NCBI GenBank assembly: GCA_903929355.1
Contig: CAIYUN010000055.1
Coordinates: 1-47,666 of the forward strand
Direction: 5' to 3'
DNA: 47,666 nucleotides
DNA from: an uncultured Opitutaceae bacterium
Lineage (GTDB): Bacteria; Verrucomicrobiota; Verrucomicrobiia; Opitutales; Opitutaceae
Under the pieces are notes generated by a model, which was not told where the DNA came from, searched no databases, and worked only from the letters and a program-made list of their open reading frames with translations. The translations under genes were made by a program, and so were the position numbers. This document shows, piece after piece, positions 43,310-47,666 of the stretch; the first letter of the stretch is position 1, and every line of letters begins with the position of its first letter.

Positions 43310-46300
43310 TTACGATTTACGGGTTACGAATGAGGCAGAACCGGTTAGCGGGCTCCCGGGCTGGGCGAGAGTGCGGGCCATGGGATCAGTTGTCGCCTGC
43401 AACGCGGGCGCGGGCGCGACGGCGGGGGCGGTGGCGGTGGCGGTGGCACGCTTGGTGAGGAACTGCGGGCTGGTCACGATCGTCGTGACCAGTGAGTCAA
43501 ACCGGCCGCCGCTGGCGGCGAGTTTCGCCTTCATCTCATCCAACAGCGGGCCGTCGGTCAGCAGCAGCGTGCGGCCGAGGCCGTAGGCGAGAAACTTGGC
43601 GGCGAGGTTGTCGACGAACTGGCCCTCGCGGTGGGCGTGCAGCTCGGCGCGCAGGCCGTCGAGTCCGCTGCCCGTGCCCCCGCCGGGAAAGTCGGCGGCG
43701 GTTTGCACCGGGTGGCCGGCGAAATCCTTGTCGCGCCGCTCGCCGATGGCGCCGTAGCCCTCAAACACGAGGCCGAAGGCGTCAAACTTCGCGTGGCAGC
43801 CCGCGCAGACGGGGTTGGCGCGGTGCTTGGCCAGCGTCTCCCGCAGCGTGAGGTCGCCGAGATTTTTCTCGTCCGCGGGCAGGACCGGCACGTTGGGCGG
43901 GGGCGGCGGGATCCGCTCGCCGAGCAGCCGGCGCACGACCCAGTAGCCGCGTTTCACCGGACTGGTGCGGAGGCCGGGCGAGTTGGCGGTGAGGAAGACC
44001 GCCATCGGCGGCAGCCCGCCGCGCCCGAACCGGTCGGCGTGATCCACCCGCACCCAGGTGTCGTTGTCCGCCGGGGCGGCGTCCGTCATGCCGTAGTGTT
44101 TCGCCAGGGCTGCGTTGACGAACGTGTAGTCGCCATAAAGAAAATCCTGCACGGGCCGCCCGGTCTGCACCAGGTTGACGAAGAAGCGCAGCGGTTCCTG
44201 AAACATCGCCTCGCGAAGGTTGCTGTCAAACGATGGGTAACGCTCCCGGTCGACGGCGTTGTGCCCCTCAAACTGGCGGAAATCGAGCCAGTTGCCCGCA
44301 AACTCCGTGGCGAGGCCGAGGACGCGCGCGTCCTGCAGCATCCGTCGCGCCTCCGCGGCGAGCACCTCGGGGCGGTGCAGGTCGCCGGCGGCGGCGTGGG
44401 CCAGCAGTCCGGCGTCCGGCAGGCTCGACCAGACAAAATAGCTGAGGCGGCTCGCCAGCGCGTAGTCCGAGAGCGGCAGCGCGGGGAGATCGGACGGAGC
44501 CGCCGGGCTCGCCGCGGGGGCGGGGGACGAACCCGCCCGGGCCAGGGACACGGAATGAGCGAAGCCCTGCGGCACCTTCGTGGTGGCGTGATCCGCGGTC
44601 GGGGCACTCCCGCCCGCCGCCTCGACCAGGTCGATGCGATAGCAGAAGTTGGGCGACATCAGCACGCGCACGATGCAGTCCCGGATCGCGTCCTCGTGGC
44701 CAAGGCCGTTGGCCTCGCGCGACTCATGGTAAAACGCGAGCAGGCCGTCGCGTTCCACCGCCGAAAGCGGCCGGCGCCACGCGCGCGAGGCAAATTCCAG
44801 GAGGGACTTGAGATGGGTCGGCTCCGCCGCCGCGCGCGTCTGCTCGAGCCACAGGTTGTCGGCCGCCGTGCGCGCGAGGTGCTCCTTGAGCTGCACGGTC
44901 ACGTTGCCGCCCTGCGCGTAGATGAGATCGGTGAGTTTCTTGATCATCGCCTGCGACGTGGCGTCGTGGTTCTCCGGCCGGAACGCCTCGAAGCCGGCCC
45001 CATGCGGCGCGCCGCCCTCGGTGGTGAGATAAGCGAGGTGCATCCGCGGGGCGATCTCGGCATTGTAATTGAAGGTGTCCCAGAGCTGGTCGAGCGTGTG
45101 CCGCTCCGTGTCGTCGAGGATCAGATCCTGCAGCGGGCCGTCGTCGCGAAAGTACCCCGTCTGCGCGTGCAGTCCGGCGCTGAGCAGGCGGCCTTCGAGC
45201 GAGAGCTCCGTCTCCGCGTCGTTCAGCACCCGGGCGCGCTCGCTGATGAAAAAAGCGTCGGGGAAAATGCCGGCGAAGCGGGCGAACGCGGCCTCGTAGG
45301 GCGCACGCGCGACGGGATCGGCGGGGACAATGAGGTCGGGGTCGGCCTGGTTGCCCCGCTTTTTGGCGCGGGCCAGTTGCGCCGTGACCGAGGAGGCGGT
45401 GGTGACGACCTGCGCGTCCAGAAACACGCCGCCATACTTGACGATGTCCGGCGTCTTGGGCAGCGGCCCGCCCGCCCGGCGCTCCGGCTGCGCGGCGAGG
45501 GCGAGGTCGGCGATTTCCAGGGCGGAGAGTTGCCGGCCGTCGGCCGCCTTGCTCGCCACGGGCGCGGCGGGCGTGCCGAGCCCGGCGGCGAGACGTTCGC
45601 CAACCTTGGGCGTGGGGTTGATGTGGGCCACCAGGGTGGCCTCACCCTCGATCGCCGCCTTGGCCTTGTTGGCCGAAGCCACGGCGAGCAAGGTGAGGCC
45701 GGCATCGGGCAGGTTGGGCGCGACGGTGGGGGTGCCGGGCTTCAGCCTGACCGGGTCGTAGGTGCGGCGGTTGGCGGCCATCTGGCGGTCCATCCAGAGC
45801 ACCGCCGGCTGCGCGCCGACCCCGCGCGGCGCGGCCACCACGGGCACGAGCTGGTCGCGGAGGTTGAGCACCCAGTCGCGCATCTGGCCGGCGCGGGCGC
45901 GCAGCGCGGCCGGATTGGTGTCCGCCGGGGCGGGCAGCGCGTGCCAGAGGATTTGGAGCTTGGCGATGGGACCGACTTTTTCGTTGGGGTCGTTCAACGC
46001 GGCCCAGACGGTGGCCAGATACTTGGGGCTGACCTTGCCCTCCGCCGCGACCTCAGCCAGCGTGGCCGGTCCGCGGCCCAGCTCGGCGCGATGCTGGTAG
46101 CTCCAGGCGGCGAGGAAATACTCCGCGTAGTCCGTGGGCTGGCGGAGGTAAAAATCGACAATGCGCAGGATGGAATACTTGTCGCGGTCGTTGTCATCGA
46201 GCATCGGATGGGGCGCAAAGACGAAGCCCACCGGCTGCAGCACGACATTGTCGGCCACCGCCCGGGCCGCGAGGTAGTATTTTTTCCACAGGGCGGGGGA

Positions 46301-46822
46301 CATGGCGAGCGACTCGGCGGAGTTGGCGAAGCCGGCCTCGTTGGCGGGGTCGAGCGGAAACTCCTTCGTCGGGCGCAGGTCCACCCCGGTCAGGTCGCGG
46401 ATGCTGTAATCATATTCGGCGTTGCTGAGGCGGCGGGCGGGGACCGGGCCGGGGTCGCCGGCATGGCGCAGGGTTTCCGCCGCGACCACGGCGTTGATCC
46501 AGTCGATCACCGGCTTCCGCTGGGCCGCCGTCGGGTGCAGCCGGGCCTCGTCCGGCGGCATGTCCCCGGCGGTGAGCCGGTCGAGCACGAGTTTCCAGCG
46601 GGCGAGATCGTTGGTGACCGCGCCCATGCTCCCGTAGGCACCCAGGTCCAGGTCGGCCTTGGGTTTGTCGCCTCCGTGACAGGTGACACAGTAGGTCTGG
46701 AGAAAAGGCCGGGCGGTGGCGCCAAAATTCCGCGCCAACGCCGCATCATTCGATGGGGTCAGGCCCGCGCCCAGCGCGAGTGGAGCAAGGGCAAGGACAA
46801 AGACGGTGGACAGGAATCGCAT
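43310..46822 (-). CDS. Large planctomycete-type cytochrome-c-like protein (DUF1587/1592/1588/1585)
   Basis: 1170 residues with a signal peptide (MRFLSTVFVLALAPLALGAG). A c-type haem site CVTCH at residues 45-49 opens the chain, followed by DUF1587 (RLSNAEYDYSIRDLTGVDL), a long middle region, a DUF1595/1592-type part (WRRPLSAVERDGLLAFYHE, DYALASRLSYFVWSSLPD, FVNAALAKHYGM), DUF1588 with a second CxxCH (NPVCAGCHAKFDAFGLVFEGYG) and DUF1585 at the end (AKFLAYGLGRTLLLTD). Near 44480-44620 a 50-residue Ala/Pro/Ser-rich stretch separates two conserved DUF1592 blocks. These proteins are common in this phylum and their electron partner or substrate is not known. First gene of a pair with the DUF1552 gene. 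Confidence 0.94.
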   Translation of the reverse strand: MRFLSTVFVLALAPLALGAGLTPSNDAALARNFGATARPFLQTYCVTCHGGDKPKADLDLGAYGSMGAVTNDLARWKLVLDRLTAGDMPPDEARLHPTAAQRKPVIDWINAVVAAETLRHAGDPGPVPARRLSNAEYDYSIRDLTGVDLRPTKEFPLDPANEAGFANSAESLAMSPALWKKYYLAARAVADNVVLQPVGFVFAPHPMLDDNDRDKYSILRIVDFYLRQPTDYAEYFLAAWSYQHRAELGRGPATLAEVAAEGKVSPKYLATVWAALNDPNEKVGPIAKLQILWHALPAPADTNPAALRARAGQMRDWVLNLRDQLVPVVAAPRGVGAQPAVLWMDRQMAANRRTYDPVRLKPGTPTVAPNLPDAGLTLLAVASANKAKAAIEGEATLVAHINPTPKVGERLAAGLGTPAAPVASKAADGRQLSALEIADLALAAQPERRAGGPLPKTPDIVKYGGVFLDAQVVTTASSVTAQLARAKKRGNQADPDLIVPADPVARAPYEAAFARFAGIFPDAFFISERARVLNDAETELSLEGRLLSAGLHAQTGYFRDDGPLQDLILDDTERHTLDQLWDTFNYNAEIAPRMHLAYLTTEGGAPHGAGFEAFRPENHDATSQAMIKKLTDLIYAQGGNVTVQLKEHLARTAADNLWLEQTRAAAEPTHLKSLLEFASRAWRRPLSAVERDGLLAFYHESREANGLGHEDAIRDCIVRVLMSPNFCYRIDLVEAAGGSAPTADHATTKVPQGFAHSVSLARAGSSPAPAASPAAPSDLPALPLSDYALASRLSYFVWSSLPDAGLLAHAAAGDLHRPEVLAAEARRMLQDARVLGLATEFAGNWLDFRQFEGHNAVDRERYPSFDSNLREAMFQEPLRFFVNLVQTGRPVQDFLYGDYTFVNAALAKHYGMTDAAPADNDTWVRVDHADRFGRGGLPPMAVFLTANSPGLRTSPVKRGYWVVRRLLGERIPPPPPNVPVLPADEKNLGDLTLRETLAKHRANPVCAGCHAKFDAFGLVFEGYGAIGERRDKDFAGHPVQTAADFPGGGTGSGLDGLRAELHAHREGQFVDNLAAKFLAYGLGRTLLLTDGPLLDEMKAKLAASGGRFDSLVTTIVTSPQFLTKRATATATAPAVAPAPALQATTDPMARTLAQPGSPLTGSASFVTRKS

Positions 46823-46846
46823 GGGATGGGCCGGGTGGGGTTAGGT

Positions 46847-46874
46847 GCGCCACCAAGAGGGCAAGGGCACACGG
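46847..46874. repeat. Dispersed repeat, CAAG family, copy 3
   Basis: GCGCCACCAAGAGGGCAAGG then GCACACGG, AAG words at 8-9-base spacing, within the 255-base divergent gap between the DUF1587/1592 gene and the YXWGXW lipoprotein. Resembles the CACCAAG/GGGCAAAG stretch at 1356-1393. Confidence 0.45.
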
Positions 46875-47077
46875 CTGAAAACCTAGGATTAAATCGCATC
46901 CGGCTCAAGCCCTTTTGCACGACCAATCTTTGCCGGCTTTGCCCGCGTGAGACCAGATTACACCCCATCGCACCCGCCCGCTATGTGGCCTATGCTACAG
47001 ACATGAAGATCCATCGACGGGCAAGCGGGCGGACCAACTCCACCTGCTCCATTCCGCCATCGGCCTTCGCCAAAAAC

Positions 47078-47473
47078 ATGCGCACAAAACTCTCGCTCGT
47101 CGCTGGCGCCATCGCGCTCGCTTTGCTGGTAGCCTGCGTGGCGCCGGGTCCTTATGTCCGGCGTCCGCCCCCGCCGCCCCCGCCACCCCGGGTGGTATAT
47201 TATCAGCCGGCGCCGGTCGCACCGCCACCCGAGGTCGTGTTCGAGCAGTCGCCTCCGCCCCTGCCTCCGCCGCTGCAGCAACTGGTCATCGTCAGGCCGG
47301 GTTCCAGTTATATCTGGATTGAAGGCTACTGGTCGTGGCAGAGCCGGTCCCGCCGCTACGTCTGGATGGGGGGCCGCTGGGAAAACCCGCCCCGGCAGGG
47401 TGCGCAGTGGGCCAACGCCCATTGGGAACGACGGAGTGGCGGCAGCGTCTTCATTGAGGGCACCTGGCGCTGA
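47078..47473 (+). CDS. YXWGXW repeat lipoprotein
   Basis: 131 residues from ATG 47078. Lipoprotein signal LSLVAGAIALALLVACVAPG, with LVAC as lipobox, then a proline run (RRPPPPPPPPRVVYY) and a second proline-rich stretch up to about residue 65, which would form an extended stalk. The C-terminal 55 residues carry the YXWGXW-type repeats: WIEGYWSWQ, RYVWMGGRWENPP, AQWANAHWERR, FIEGTWR. Family function is unknown; an outer-membrane or periplasmic anchor is likely. Confidence 0.88.
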   Translation: MRTKLSLVAGAIALALLVACVAPGPYVRRPPPPPPPPRVVYYQPAPVAPPPEVVFEQSPPPLPPPLQQLVIVRPGSSYIWIEGYWSWQSRSRRYVWMGGRWENPPRQGAQWANAHWERRSGGSVFIEGTWR

Positions 47474-47541
47474 CCTAGACCGTTGCAGATTCGAATTTAA
47501 TTTGGAAATCAGGAAATCAGGAACGGAGGGGTGGAGTTTTT

Positions 47542-47638
47542 AACCACGGATTGCACGGATTCACACGGATGGGATGGTGTCGGAGCAGAAGTTGTAACAC
47601 GGAGGACGCGGAGCACACGGAGGAGAGAGAGAGAGGAC
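47542..47638. repeat. CACGGATT-type then CGGAG/CACGGAG-type repeats at the window edge
   Basis: 47542-47570 reads AACCACGGATTGCACGGATT then CACACGGAT, a 9-10-base period. 47596-47638 continues with AACACGGAGGACGCGGAGCA and CACGGAGGAGAGAG, a different but related period, close in style to the CACGGAGGACACAGAG of 38266-38280. A minor stretch GGAAATCAGGAAATCAGGAA lies at about 47504-47524. No gene is visible from 47474 to the end. Confidence 0.6.
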
Positions 47639-47666
47639 CAAGGCCCAGAGACTGGTTTGGCCTGAG

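Noticed and set aside
43631-47473. 1280-residue plus-strand ORF across the DUF1587/1592 gene
   Set aside because: It is the antisense of a clear family gene; only its last 131 residues (from 47078) are a real protein.

Overview
The window is GC-rich chromosomal DNA that most resembles a member of the Verrucomicrobiota, probably Opitutaceae-like. The basis is gene content: a large cytochrome-c-type DUF1587/1592/1588/1585 protein followed by a Tat-exported DUF1552 protein, a GxGYxYP-family exported protein, a GldA/permease/GldG-like/DUF4340 ABC cluster, a YXWGXW lipoprotein, and LPS synthesis (kdsA). The placement is an inference from families; no rRNA, tRNA or CRISPR array was seen.

Layout. 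0.1-3.1 kb (minus strand): small membrane ORF, kdsA, pyrG. 3.2-8.5 kb (plus): DUF6941-type protein, PfkB-family kinase, a NarL-type two-component pair, then a NodB deacetylase and a GT25 glycosyltransferase, probably for surface polysaccharide. 8.5-13.1 kb: proA, then the cofactor run nadC-birA-coaX. 13.2-21.6 kb: the Gld-like ABC complex (ATPase, permease, GldG-like subunit, DUF4340 protein) and a 940-residue AsmA-like protein. 21.7-32.8 kb: an accessory, partly decayed stretch with a frameshifted hybrid histidine kinase, a sulfatase-fold protein without its catalytic residues, a double ribbon-helix-helix protein, an orphan MalK-type ATPase, a RibD-C/DHFR-like reductase, a GxGYxYP gene broken by a stop codon, and a KilA-N remnant. 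33.0-37.4 kb: a tight three-gene unit of an ABCG-like one-chain transporter, a small lipoprotein and an unrecognised 783-residue exported protein. 37.6-47.5 kb: a DUF6580 membrane protein, then on the minus strand a PIN-PhoH ATPase, an exported trypsin-like protease, the DUF1552 protein and the 1170-residue DUF1592-type protein, and finally a plus-strand YXWGXW lipoprotein.

The most striking non-genic signal is that many intergenic gaps carry short-period, strand-asymmetric degenerate repeats. Several families recur: a CACAGAG type, a CAAG type, a CACGGATT type, a CAGATGTCAGA type, a GGTTATCGCT inverted-repeat type and a GC-rich type ending in GCCCTACCC. Some copies are near-identical inverted pairs: 67-139 with 37396-37466, and 37536-37578 with 38259-38301, the latter bracketing a single gene. 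One repeat of this style appears to sit inside the coding sequence of nadC. The second theme is a cluster of gene lesions between 24 and 33 kb while housekeeping genes on either side are intact. The best candidates for an undescribed system are the 32974-37394 transporter/lipoprotein/exported-protein operon and the repeat families themselves.
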